This document shows, in pieces, positions 1-7,722 of a DNA stretch of 64,000 nucleotides (the stretch's first letter is position 1; each line of letters opens with the position of its first letter). The stretch spans positions 73,814-137,813 of the forward strand of contig JACPKY010000002.1 of NCBI GenBank assembly GCA_016186795.1. The letters are read 5' to 3'. A model generated the notes under the pieces. The model saw nothing but the letters and a program-made list of their open reading frames with translations. It searched no databases and had not been told where the DNA came from. This stretch comes from Candidatus Gottesmanbacteria bacterium (GTDB lineage Bacteria; Patescibacteria; Microgenomatia; 2-02-FULL-39-11). The position numbers and the translations under genes were made by a program.

Positions 1-1
1 G

Positions 2-505
2 TATGTTGAACGGTTGGATAATGTTATCCAAACAGATGCTGCAATTAACCCGGGAAATTCTGGCGGACCACTCTTAAACTCAGCCGGTCAAGTTATCGGA
101 GTAAATGTTGCAGTGGCATCTGAAGGACAAAGTATAGGGTTTGCATTGCCAATCAATCTTGTCAAAGAATCACTTACCGAATTTAATAAAAATGGGGGAA
201 AGTTTCAACGTCCGTATCTTGGAGTTCAGTACAAAATGATCACCCGAGATTTAGCCCTTCTCAACGACGTACCAGAGGGAGCATACGTCCAAGACGTTGT
301 TCCTGATTCACCGGCAGAAAAGGCAGGGATTGACAGTGAGGATATCATAACCAAAATCAATGGCCAGAAAGTTACCGAGAAAGATGGAGGACTCTCAAGT
401 ATTATAGCCAAAAGTAAAGTTGGAGATACTGTGACATTGGAAATATGGAGAGAGGGAGAAACGAAAGAGATCAAAGTCACGATAGGGGAGTATAGTGGAG
501 AATAA
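2..505 (+). CDS. HtrA/DegP-like trypsin-type serine protease, 3' part (truncated by window edge)
   Basis: The reading frame is open from base 2 and its start lies outside the window. The visible 167 residues hold the last part of the trypsin-like domain, with the catalytic serine in the GNSGGPL motif near the beginning, followed by a C-terminal PDZ domain (from about residue 70, with YLGVQ and the PAEKAGI loop). HtrA proteases are envelope quality-control enzymes that degrade misfolded exported proteins, usually tethered by an N-terminal membrane segment that is not visible here. Family assignment is firm; the His and Asp of the triad cannot be checked. It ends convergently 8 nt from the release factor gene. 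Confidence 0.93.
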   Translation, partial: YVERLDNVIQTDAAINPGNSGGPLLNSAGQVIGVNVAVASEGQSIGFALPINLVKESLTEFNKNGGKFQRPYLGVQYKMITRDLALLNDVPEGAYVQDVVPDSPAEKAGIDSEDIITKINGQKVTEKDGGLSSIIAKSKVGDTVTLEIWREGETKEIKVTIGEYSGE

Positions 506-513
506 AAGAAATT

Positions 514-1221
514 TTAGTTGGTAGTCTGAGTAAACTGCAATAAAGTATTTACTACTTTTTCAAGTTTTCCTTCTACGATCTCTTCCAGATTGTGCCAGCT
601 TTTATTGATTCGATGATCCGTAACTCGATTTTGAGGAAAGTTATATGTTCGAATTTTTTCAGCTCTCATCCCTCGTCCGATAAGAAGTCTTGCAGTTGAA
701 AGTTGTTGCTCTTTCTTTTGCTCTTCCACTTCCCAGAGTTTTGATCTCAGAAGCTCTAGCGCAATCCTTCTATTTTGCTCCTGACTTCTTTCTCGTTGTG
801 CGGAGGTAACGATACCGGTTAATTTGTGTCTCAAGCGAACGGCAGTTGATACTTTGTTGACATTTTGGCCACCTTTTCCACCGCTTCTATAAAAATCCCA
901 CTCCAAATCTTGCGGATTTACATAAATTTGGTTTTGTTCAATCTCAGGAAGTACTGCAACCGTTGCTGTTGACGTATGAATGCGTCCCGACCTTTCTGTT
1001 TTCGGAATCCTCTGAACTCGATGGACTCCTGCCTCAAATTGAAGTTGTGAGAATGCATTGGGGCCGGTAATTTTTACAACAGAATCGTCAAGGAAATCAA
1101 CTCTCCAGCTTTTTATTGCCGCAAAACGAGTATACATGCGAAGTAAATCACCTGCCCAGATCTTTGCTTCGTCACCACCAGTTCCCCCACGTATTTCGAT
1201 GATTGCTATATTTTGGTTCAT
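514..1221 (-). CDS. prfA: Peptide chain release factor 1-like protein lacking the N-terminal domain
   Basis: It would catalyse peptidyl-tRNA hydrolysis at stop codons. The 235 residues contain the catalytic GGQ loop (GGKGGQNVNK), a PxT-type stop-reading tripeptide (PKT, in the place of PAT in RF1), and the RF1-type tract GRIHTSTATVAV. The SPF tripeptide of RF2 is absent, so it should read UAA/UAG. It begins at the stretch (EIRGGTGGDEA) that lies near residue 110 of a typical 360-residue RF1, so the N-terminal helical domain is missing. It cannot be hidden upstream because rpmE ends only 31 nt away. It may be a genuine minimal RF1 or a rescue-type relative. No full-length RF1 is in the window. 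Confidence 0.85.
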   Translation of the reverse strand: MNQNIAIIEIRGGTGGDEAKIWAGDLLRMYTRFAAIKSWRVDFLDDSVVKITGPNAFSQLQFEAGVHRVQRIPKTERSGRIHTSTATVAVLPEIEQNQIYVNPQDLEWDFYRSGGKGGQNVNKVSTAVRLRHKLTGIVTSAQRERSQEQNRRIALELLRSKLWEVEEQKKEQQLSTARLLIGRGMRAEKIRTYNFPQNRVTDHRINKSWHNLEEIVEGKLEKVVNTLLQFTQTTN

Positions 1222-1252
1222 AGGGAAATTTACGGATTATTGCCAAAGCGAA

Positions 1253-1558
1253 TTAACTTCCTAACAGCATTTCTCGAAGTGACTTGGGAGATCGAATTTG
1301 TTCTTGTCGTTCAAGTTTTTTTTGTCGTTTGCTGGCAATGTGAGCTTTTTGTTCTTTTGCGATTTTCTGTTTCTGTTGGAAGCGATCTACCCTGCCCATC
1401 GTATCAACAAACTTCATTTCACCGGTAAAGAATGGATGACATTTGCTACAGATTTCGACCCGAATATTTTCTTTGGTTGAACCAATGGTGAAGGTAGTAC
1501 CGCAGGCGCACAGAACCTGTGCGTTTGGATACCACTGAGGGTGAATTTTCGCTTTCAT
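1253..1558 (-). CDS. rpmE: Large ribosomal subunit protein bL31 with basic C-terminal extension
   Basis: This is a 101-residue zinc-binding L31. The N-terminal two thirds follow the family closely: start MKAKIHP, then CAC, then CSKCHPFFTG and GRVDRF. The CxC plus CxxC set marks the zinc-containing form. After about residue 65 comes a Lys/Gln/Arg-rich tail of roughly 35 residues that ordinary 66-70 residue L31 proteins lack. It lies directly upstream of the release factor on the same strand and probably shares its transcript. Confidence 0.95.
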   Translation of the reverse strand: MKAKIHPQWYPNAQVLCACGTTFTIGSTKENIRVEICSKCHPFFTGEMKFVDTMGRVDRFQQKQKIAKEQKAHIASKRQKKLERQEQIRSPKSLREMLLGS

Positions 1559-1576
1559 AGAGTGCCCATTATAGCA

Positions 1577-2485
1577 TCAAGAGTGCAGTTTGTGAAGCGG
1601 GTGGTAGTTGAGTCTTCCTTCTGCGATGAATATCCCCCCGAAAATAAAAATACTTCCGACGATAAAGACAGGAGTAATTGTTTCCCCAAGAAGTGGATAG
1701 GCAAGAGTTGCAGCAACAACTGGATCAATATAGGCAAAAATGCCAATTTCTTGGCCCGGGATTTTTCGAATTCCCCAGTCGTAAAGAGTGTACGCAATCG
1801 TTGATGAGAGGAAAATCCCAAAAATGATTCCAAGTATTCCACGATAGTCAAGAGGGGGTATCGGGCGAAATGCCACCTGTTCAAAAAGAAAGAGGGGAAA
1901 GAAGCTATACGCCCCAATAAGAAATGACCAGAAAGTGAGAGTTTTTGCACTGTACCTATTGAGAATTGGTTTGCCGATAATTGTATGACCAACTATTCCC
2001 AACGCTGCGATCAAGAAAAACAAATTTCCAATACTTTCTAAAGCAAAACCCTGTTCAAATAGGGGTTGGATGAGGAAAAGAAGCACCCCACACATACTAA
2101 CCAGAAGTCCCAAAAAAGTTTTGAGGTGGAACTTTTCCTTCAAAAAAAGTAGTGAAAGTAAGTACAAAAAAGCAGGTGAGGAGGATGCAATGATTGGCAT
2201 ATTGATTGAAGGAGCAAGTTTGAGACCGAGGAAAAAAAATGAGATGTTTATAGTTATACCAAAGAGGGAGAAGAAGAAAAGCGCTGTCCAATCTTTTCTT
2301 GAAATTGTAAGATTTGGCAGCACAAATGGTAACAGGAGAAATGAAGCTCCAAGAAATCTTATAAAAGCCAATGTAAACGGGGGGATATTTTCCAGTGAAA
2401 GTTTAAAAATAGGAGAGGCCATCCCCCAGATGATATTTGCACTAATCAGGGCAACTATGGCTTTTCTATGTGAGGTTGAGAGCAT
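1577..2485 (-). CDS. EamA/DMT-family transporter
   Basis: 302 residues with about ten hydrophobic segments in two similar halves, as in drug/metabolite transporters of the EamA type. The N-terminal half starts with the family-like stretch ANIIWGMASPIFK, and the second half contains another pass with a conserved Pro/Gly-rich ending. The substrate cannot be read from sequence. The start at 2485 overlaps the 3' end of hisS by 20 nt, so the two are probably translationally coupled. Confidence 0.85.
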   Translation of the reverse strand: MLSTSHRKAIVALISANIIWGMASPIFKLSLENIPPFTLAFIRFLGASFLLLPFVLPNLTISRKDWTALFFFSLFGITINISFFFLGLKLAPSINMPIIASSSPAFLYLLSLLFLKEKFHLKTFLGLLVSMCGVLLFLIQPLFEQGFALESIGNLFFLIAALGIVGHTIIGKPILNRYSAKTLTFWSFLIGAYSFFPLFLFEQVAFRPIPPLDYRGILGIIFGIFLSSTIAYTLYDWGIRKIPGQEIGIFAYIDPVVAATLAYPLLGETITPVFIVGSIFIFGGIFIAEGRLNYHPLHKLHS

Positions 2486-3683
2486 GGGGCAGTTCCTTTA
2501 ATTGCACCGTTTTTTGTGTACGGGTAGCGAGATTTTTCACGGTAACGGATTGCTTTCTTAACTCATCCGGGCCAGCTATAAGGACAAGCGGCACCCCCTT
2601 TTTGAGTGCGTATTTGAGCTGTTTTTCTAACTTCTGATTTGGATCAGGAAAAAGATCGGTAGGAATTGCGTGCGATCGAAGAAGTTGTGCAATTTTTTGG
2701 GAATATCGAAGTGTCGTTTCGTCAAAAATTGTCACTAAAACTTTTGTTTTGGTAGAAATTGGTGGGAAAAGACCCAGTTCCTCCATCGCAAGAATAGTTC
2801 GGTCAAAACCGATAGCAAAACCAGTCCCTGGTACTTTCATATTTGAAAAACGCGATACAAGGCTATCAAATCGTTCTCCACCCAAAAGACTGCCCGTTGG
2901 AAAGTCGCCAACAACTATTTCCCAAATTGGCCCGGTAGAGTAAGAGAACGAACGGGCAAGGGTTGGTTTATATTGATAATTTTCTGTTAAACCGTAACCA
3001 TCAAGATAGTCAAAAATCTTTTTCAATCTGTCATTCGGTTTATTATTTTTGATTGTATCAAGGAGTGTTTTGGCATCCTTGTTGGAAAAACCTTTTTGGT
3101 TTAATTCTTGTAAAACCCCTGATGCCCCAACCTTCTCTAATTTATCAATTGCTGTTATTGCTTTATACGGTATATCTTTATAGAGTTCTCTGTCATTTAT
3201 GATGGCGATGGGTTTTTTAAACCGTAGGTTCTTATAAATATCAATAGAAAGAGCAATCGTTTCTCCATCGGCAGATGCATCTTCCACTCCAAAAATATCC
3301 GCATCACACTGCAGAAATTCTCTATACCTTCCTTTTTGCGGTTTCTCGGCCCTCCAGACAGTCTGGATTTGGTACCGTTTGAATGGAAGGGTGATTTTAC
3401 TAGGATACTGGGCGATGACCCGACATGTTGGTACGGTTTGGTCATAGCGAAGAGCAACATCTCTTCCTCCCTGATCTTTGAATTTATAAAAAAGATGCTC
3501 GTCCTCGCCAATATTGCCGGTGAATGTTTCCAAGTATTCTATGGCCGGTGTTTCGATGGGGACGAATCCGTAAAGTTCGAAGGTTCTTCGTATGACATCG
3601 ATAACATACTGGCGCTTCTGCGCATCCTCAGGCAGAAAATCGCGGAAGCCTTTGAGAATTTGTGGAGTTATCAGTTTATTCAT
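2466..3683 (-). CDS. hisS: Histidyl-tRNA synthetase
   Basis: Class II aminoacyl-tRNA synthetase that charges tRNA-His. The 405 residues begin with the typical ILKGFRDFLPEDA, followed by the motif 2 region (LRYDQTVPTCRV, FLQCDADIFG) and the glycine-rich motif 3 area (GGERFDSL, GTGFAIGFDR). The C-terminal 90 residues form the anticodon-binding alpha/beta domain. Length is normal. The start ATG at 3683 overlaps the stop of the peptidase upstream by 4 nt. Confidence 0.96.
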   Translation of the reverse strand: MNKLITPQILKGFRDFLPEDAQKRQYVIDVIRRTFELYGFVPIETPAIEYLETFTGNIGEDEHLFYKFKDQGGRDVALRYDQTVPTCRVIAQYPSKITLPFKRYQIQTVWRAEKPQKGRYREFLQCDADIFGVEDASADGETIALSIDIYKNLRFKKPIAIINDRELYKDIPYKAITAIDKLEKVGASGVLQELNQKGFSNKDAKTLLDTIKNNKPNDRLKKIFDYLDGYGLTENYQYKPTLARSFSYSTGPIWEIVVGDFPTGSLLGGERFDSLVSRFSNMKVPGTGFAIGFDRTILAMEELGLFPPISTKTKVLVTIFDETTLRYSQKIAQLLRSHAIPTDLFPDPNQKLEKQLKYALKKGVPLVLIAGPDELRKQSVTVKNLATRTQKTVQLKELPHALNLT

Positions 3684-4762
3684 AAAATGATCATCTCTTT
3701 AGTCGATTTTGTAAGAATTTCCGCTCCTTTACTTCTTAATACTACCAAATCCTCAATGCGGACACCACCGTAGTCCTCGATGTAGATACCGGGTTCAACA
3801 GTGACGACCATGTTTTTACCAAGTTTCTCCTTTGACCCCTTTTTTAGTCTTGGAGCTTCATGGATGGCGCATCCCACTCCATGACCCAACCCATGGGGAT
3901 ACGGGGGGAATCCTGTCTCCTCAATTATTTTTCGGGCGATTTTATCAACGGAACTTGCGGAAATTCCGGCAGTAAGAGCGTTGAGTGCTTTTTTTTGGGC
4001 TGCGAAAACTGTTTCATACATTTTTCTTTTCTGAAAAGAGGGAGTTTTATAGAAAATGACCCGGGTCATATCCGAGCAGTACCCTTTGAATTTTGCGCCA
4101 AAATCCAAAAGAATGAGACTTCCTTTTTGCACACGCCTTTTCGTTCCTGACATATAATGGGGGATAGCGGAACTTTCATCAATTGCGACAATTGGAGGAA
4201 AGGAAACATCGTCACTATTTCTTTTGATAAAAGACTCTATCTCAATAGCTAGTTCCTTCTCGCATACTCCTTTCGACACTTTCTTCAAAATATATGAGAA
4301 TGCGCGGTCGGCAACCTCGGAGGCTATTTTGATTTTACCTATTTCTTCACGTGTTTTTATCACACGAAGATTTTCTACGATCCCCTCGGTTCTTTTGAGA
4401 CGAACAGAGAGCTTCTTGGAAAGAGATTCAAATTCAGAAAGAGTAAGATTTTGTTTCTCAACTCCCATGGATTGAGAGTGAGATTTCTGAAGGATTTTTT
4501 CGAGATGGTCAGATAGTCGAATATCATAAGTTATGCAAAGTGTTTTAAATTCCCTCTCTTTTTTGGGGTAGAGACCATAGGATGTTGGAAACGTAAGAAG
4601 GTACGCCTCTCTTTTGGTAACAAAGAGAAATCCTTCCCGTTCATTTGGAGATAAGCCAACAAACCCGGTGAGATATGAAACATTGTACTGATCAGATATG
4701 AAAAGACTGTCGATGTGCAGCCGTTCAAAAGATTTCTGAAGGATTTGGATTCTATCGTGCAT
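3680..4762 (-). CDS. M24-family aminopeptidase (Xaa-Pro dipeptidase/aminopeptidase P type)
   Basis: A 360-residue pita-bread metallopeptidase. An N-terminal creatinase-like domain (about 1-125) precedes the catalytic domain with all five dimetal ligands visible: the two Asp in LLDFGAKFKGYCSDMTR, the His in HGLGHGVG, and the Glu residues in VTVEPGIY and VRIEDLV. It would remove N-terminal residues before proline, but exact specificity is uncertain. I place the start at the ATG at 4762 (MHDRIQ); the frame runs to 4807, but that extension would run into the divergent promoter region. An extended -10 (TGG then TACAAT, minus strand, 4784-4779) lies 16 nt upstream of this start. Confidence 0.9.
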   Translation of the reverse strand: MHDRIQILQKSFERLHIDSLFISDQYNVSYLTGFVGLSPNEREGFLFVTKREAYLLTFPTSYGLYPKKEREFKTLCITYDIRLSDHLEKILQKSHSQSMGVEKQNLTLSEFESLSKKLSVRLKRTEGIVENLRVIKTREEIGKIKIASEVADRAFSYILKKVSKGVCEKELAIEIESFIKRNSDDVSFPPIVAIDESSAIPHYMSGTKRRVQKGSLILLDFGAKFKGYCSDMTRVIFYKTPSFQKRKMYETVFAAQKKALNALTAGISASSVDKIARKIIEETGFPPYPHGLGHGVGCAIHEAPRLKKGSKEKLGKNMVVTVEPGIYIEDYGGVRIEDLVVLRSKGAEILTKSTKEMIIL

Positions 4763-4807
4763 TTTGAAATATTTCTGTATTGTACCAAACTTCGCTATAC
4801 TATACAT

Positions 4808-5635
4808 ATGACGAGCCCTTCATATCCATTAGAGCTATCAAAAGTTCGGGATTTTTTGATAAATATTTTACCCACGGCAGGACAGATAATTCGAAGATAC
4901 TATCATGCTGAAATGATACCGCAGAAAAAGAAAGGGACGATTGATTTCGTGACTGTTGCTGATTTGAAGGCGGATGAGTTCTTACGAGACCAATTACACC
5001 GCCAGTTTCCTGATATTCCCGTTCTTACGGAAGAAACTGCACCGTCTGACTTGGACCAATATATCAAACACGAACTGCTCTTTATTGTCGATCCTTTGGA
5101 TGGTACTGCCAATTTTGCCAGAGGTGATGCAAATTATTCCATCAGTGTTGGACTTTCATGGAAGGGACAATCCATTTTGGGGGTATTATTCGTTCCAGTA
5201 TCCAGCAGGATGTTCTGGGCTCAAGCCGATCGAGACGGTGCGTATTGGAATGGAAGGAGAATTCACGTATCAACCGTTTCAAATCTTTATGAAGCAGTCG
5301 TATGCACGGATTGGTCCCACATTTTATCAACGCGCGATTCTACAACAAACTTTTTAAAAAAAGTATTTGGACATGTTCGGCAGATAAAAATACTTGGATC
5401 GGCTGCAACGAATTTATCACTCCTTGCGCTTGGAGCAATTGATATTTACAGCCATGTTCATCTCATGCCATGGGATACGGCAGCAGCTGTGCTTATTGCC
5501 CAAAAAGCGGGAGCGACTGTCTCCGATTCGAAAGGGTACGCTTGGAATGTTTTTACTCCGGATATTTTAGCCGCAAATAGTGTGCTTCACAGGAAAATGC
5601 TGAAGTTTCTTTCTGGGAAGAGAACATCAAAGTGA
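4808..5635 (+). CDS. Inositol monophosphatase-family phosphatase
   Basis: 275 residues with the Li+-sensitive Mg2+-phosphatase signatures: a Glu-Glu pair (TEET), DPLDGTANF in the first half and WDTAAAVLIAQKAGA near the C-terminus. Possible substrates include inositol phosphate, 3'-phosphoadenosine phosphate or sugar phosphates. The ATG at 4808 is preferred over upstream in-frame codons, because a TATACT box at 4796-4801 ends only 6 nt before it. It is divergent from the M24 peptidase, with 45 bp between the start codons. Confidence 0.9.
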   Translation: MTSPSYPLELSKVRDFLINILPTAGQIIRRYYHAEMIPQKKKGTIDFVTVADLKADEFLRDQLHRQFPDIPVLTEETAPSDLDQYIKHELLFIVDPLDGTANFARGDANYSISVGLSWKGQSILGVLFVPVSSRMFWAQADRDGAYWNGRRIHVSTVSNLYEAVVCTDWSHILSTRDSTTNFLKKVFGHVRQIKILGSAATNLSLLALGAIDIYSHVHLMPWDTAAAVLIAQKAGATVSDSKGYAWNVFTPDILAANSVLHRKMLKFLSGKRTSK

Positions 5636-5658
5636 CCTTCAGAGGTTGTGTGTACCTA

Positions 5659-6468
5659 TCACGGTTTCTTTGTTGGTATGGCGGATGGAGTAGAGGTATT
5701 ACTTTTGGGAGTAATTTTTGGTGATACTGTTGCTGATGGTGAAGAAACAAGGGAACCTGTTTCTTGAGGTAGTATTGATACAAGGGTAATAAGTCTTCGT
5801 ATTGAGACACGATTTACTTCTTTGGAGTTTGGAGTTGCCAGGGCATGAATTGAACTTCCGACGGCAAGTTTTGAAAATCCACCCTTCACGAGTCCCTTCA
5901 TGGGGTCGATGAGAAACATCTGTGAGTACGTTTCGATATCAGCCAAAGTTTCTCCTTGAGCGTCTTTGATGGTGACAGTGTAGTTACTTTTTTCTATATT
6001 AGAAATCTTTCCGCTTAAAAATAGGAGAGGTGTTTGGCTATAGACATATTTTGCAATGAGGGTACCGCTATCTTCGAAGTACCCAATTGCCGAAATTGTA
6101 TCGTCCACTTTCAATTTACGTACGTCCAGCTGGTTTCGAGTTGCTCCATCAAGAGTGAAAAATGTTGTGTCATCTGAGTACGTGAGCGATTTTTCCCCTA
6201 TCCGTGTTGTTAACGTAATTGATTTATCACTAAGCGTCTTAATTTTTCCACCAACTGCTCCTTTTTCGCTTTTTCGAAGCTCAGCGACTTTTGTGGCGAT
6301 TTTATCTTTGAGTACTTCAATTTTTTTCAGCTTATCCAAAAGTCCAGAAGGTGTTGCTTCATCTGGCACAGGAGTAGGGGTTGCGGCGAGCATTGGAGAA
6401 GAGGTAACGATAAGGCTTGCTATGACTATGATACCTGTAATGAATATTTTTTTGAATGCGAATATCAT
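5659..6468 (-). CDS. Secreted protein with beta-barrel-like repeats and Pro/Ser/Thr tail, function unknown
   Basis: I do not recognise a named function. The 269 residues start with a signal peptide or membrane anchor (hydrophobic residues 8-28 ending near MLAA), then a Pro/Thr linker, a short helical Lys/Glu segment, and about 140 residues of beta-rich sequence in two similar modules (VGGKIKTL...VDDTISAIGYF and LSGKISNI...VGSSIHALA). This resembles DUF5666-type domains. A Ser/Thr/Pro/Lys-rich tail of about 35 residues follows. It lies 6 nt after the next secreted protein gene. A related layout is seen in the protein at 62408-63013. Confidence 0.6.
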   Translation of the reverse strand: MIFAFKKIFITGIIVIASLIVTSSPMLAATPTPVPDEATPSGLLDKLKKIEVLKDKIATKVAELRKSEKGAVGGKIKTLSDKSITLTTRIGEKSLTYSDDTTFFTLDGATRNQLDVRKLKVDDTISAIGYFEDSGTLIAKYVYSQTPLLFLSGKISNIEKSNYTVTIKDAQGETLADIETYSQMFLIDPMKGLVKGGFSKLAVGSSIHALATPNSKEVNRVSIRRLITLVSILPQETGSLVSSPSATVSPKITPKSNTSTPSAIPTKKP

Positions 6469-6474
6469 AGAGAA

Positions 6475-6912
6475 TTAGAGTTCCTCAGGTGTGTAAAATA
6501 CAGTGCGTGTTTCAGTTGCAATTTGTCCATTTTCCGCGATGTTGGTAAAGTACAGTGTATTTGCGCCTTCATTTATTTTGAGTTTTCCCTCAAACGTACC
6601 GGAGGCTGATGCTTCAACAATTTTACTCTCACTTTCTGATTCAAGAAGAATTTTTGTCGAAGGACCTGCAGATCCAACAACCGAGAGTGTATTTGAATCA
6701 GAAACGCTCTGATCGGAAGGTGAAGTTACCGCGAATGAATTCAGTTGTACTTCCTTTGGCGTCATGGAAGGAGCAAATGATGGAGAGATTGTCTCGGCAG
6801 GCAATGATTTTCTTGCTTGTGATAGAAGAGTTGGTAGGCTGGTTGCAGTGACAGCAACAACGCTTCCAACGACAAAACCGACACCAACCGCGATCAAAAT
6901 ATCCTGCTTCAT
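6475..6912 (-). CDS. Membrane-anchored Ig-like surface protein, function unknown
   Basis: 145 residues with one N-terminal transmembrane helix (about 5-25, rich in Val/Gly), then a Ser/Pro-rich spacer. A C-terminal domain of about 80 residues has the look of a bacterial Ig-like or Big-type module (VTSPSDQSVSDSNTLSVVGSA, then EGANTLYFTNIAENG). It is probably anchored with the domain outside the membrane. It is first in a two-gene unit with 5659-6468 and is transcribed from the divergent promoter described at 6923-6974. Confidence 0.55.
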   Translation of the reverse strand: MKQDILIAVGVGFVVGSVVAVTATSLPTLLSQARKSLPAETISPSFAPSMTPKEVQLNSFAVTSPSDQSVSDSNTLSVVGSAGPSTKILLESESESKIVEASASGTFEGKLKINEGANTLYFTNIAENGQIATETRTVFYTPEEL

Positions 6913-6922
6913 AGGGTGTTAT

Positions 6923-6974
6923 AGTGTAGACTTACTTTACACCTCTTGTCAAGGAAAATTAAACATGCTAAAGT
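6923..6974. promoter_or_regulatory. Divergent promoter pair with overlapping -35 boxes
   Basis: Plus strand: TTGTCA (6946-6951), 17 nt spacer, TAAAGT (6969-6974), serving the metallo-hydrolase at 6993. Minus strand: TTGACA (6952-6947), 18 nt spacer, TACACT (6928-6923), serving the gene starting at 6912. The two -35 hexamers overlap in the heptamer TTGTCAA, so polymerase binding in the two directions should be mutually exclusive. Confidence 0.55.
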
Positions 6975-6992
6975 CGAAAGACTTTTACTCTC

Positions 6993-7634
6993 ATGGAAAT
7001 TACCTACCTCGGACACTCATCATTTAAATTACGAGGAAAAAACGCGATCGTAGTAACTGATCCTTTTGATCCCAAATTCGTGGGCCTCAAGTTTCCCAAA
7101 ATACCAGCCGATATTGTTACCATTTCGCATGAACACCATGATCATAATTTCCGAGAGGCAGTTGATGGGACGCCAGTTATTGTTTCCGGGGCGGGGGAGT
7201 ATGAAGTGAAAGGAATAAAGATCATTGGGATAGATACATTTCATGATGCATCTCTGGGATCTGAACGAGGTGGAAATACGATTTACCGCATTGAAATGGA
7301 CGGAATCTCCCTTGTCCATTGTGGTGATTTAGGACATAAGCTTACCGAAGCGCAACTTGATACAATCGGGGATGTTGGCATTCTCATGATCCCCGTCGGA
7401 GGATATTTTACATTGGATGCGGCTTTGGCATCGGAAGTTGTTTCTCAAATAACGCCAAAGATTATTATTCCTATGCACTATAAGAGAGATGGGCTTACCA
7501 AAGACTTTGATGTGCTTTCTACCCTCGATCTTTTTCTGAAGGAAATGGGAAAGGAAGGAATTACACCGGTACCGAAATTGACTGTATCTCAAGACAAATT
7601 ACCAACGGAAACGACGGTTGTGGTACTTTCATAA
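6993..7634 (+). CDS. Metallo-beta-lactamase-fold hydrolase (UPF0173/UlaG-like)
   Basis: 213 residues with the MBL-fold zinc motif HEHHDH (about residue 46) and further ligands in VHCGDLGH and IPMHY. The start MEITYLGHSSFKL is typical of the short UPF0173 family of predicted metal-dependent hydrolases. The physiological substrate is unknown in most bacteria. It appears to be a single-gene unit with its own promoter and is followed by an AT-rich inverted repeat. Confidence 0.88.
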   Translation: MEITYLGHSSFKLRGKNAIVVTDPFDPKFVGLKFPKIPADIVTISHEHHDHNFREAVDGTPVIVSGAGEYEVKGIKIIGIDTFHDASLGSERGGNTIYRIEMDGISLVHCGDLGHKLTEAQLDTIGDVGILMIPVGGYFTLDAALASEVVSQITPKIIIPMHYKRDGLTKDFDVLSTLDLFLKEMGKEGITPVPKLTVSQDKLPTETTVVVLS

Positions 7635-7651
7635 TAGCAAATATCAACCTC

Positions 7652-7703
7652 AAATATCAAATACACTTATCAAAAAAATAAATATTTTTTCTATTTGATA
7701 TTT
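7652..7703. repeat. AT-rich inverted repeat between MBL gene and dnaB
   Basis: The 12-nt arms AAATATCAAATA (7652-7663) and TATTTGATATTT (7692-7703) are perfect inverted copies around a 28-nt A/T-rich loop. They could form a transcript-ending or stabilising hairpin after 7634. The left arm belongs to the CAAATATCAAAT repeat also found in the prepilin leader near 41702. Confidence 0.6.
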
Positions 7704-7722
7704 ACTTTGTGTTTTTAATTTT

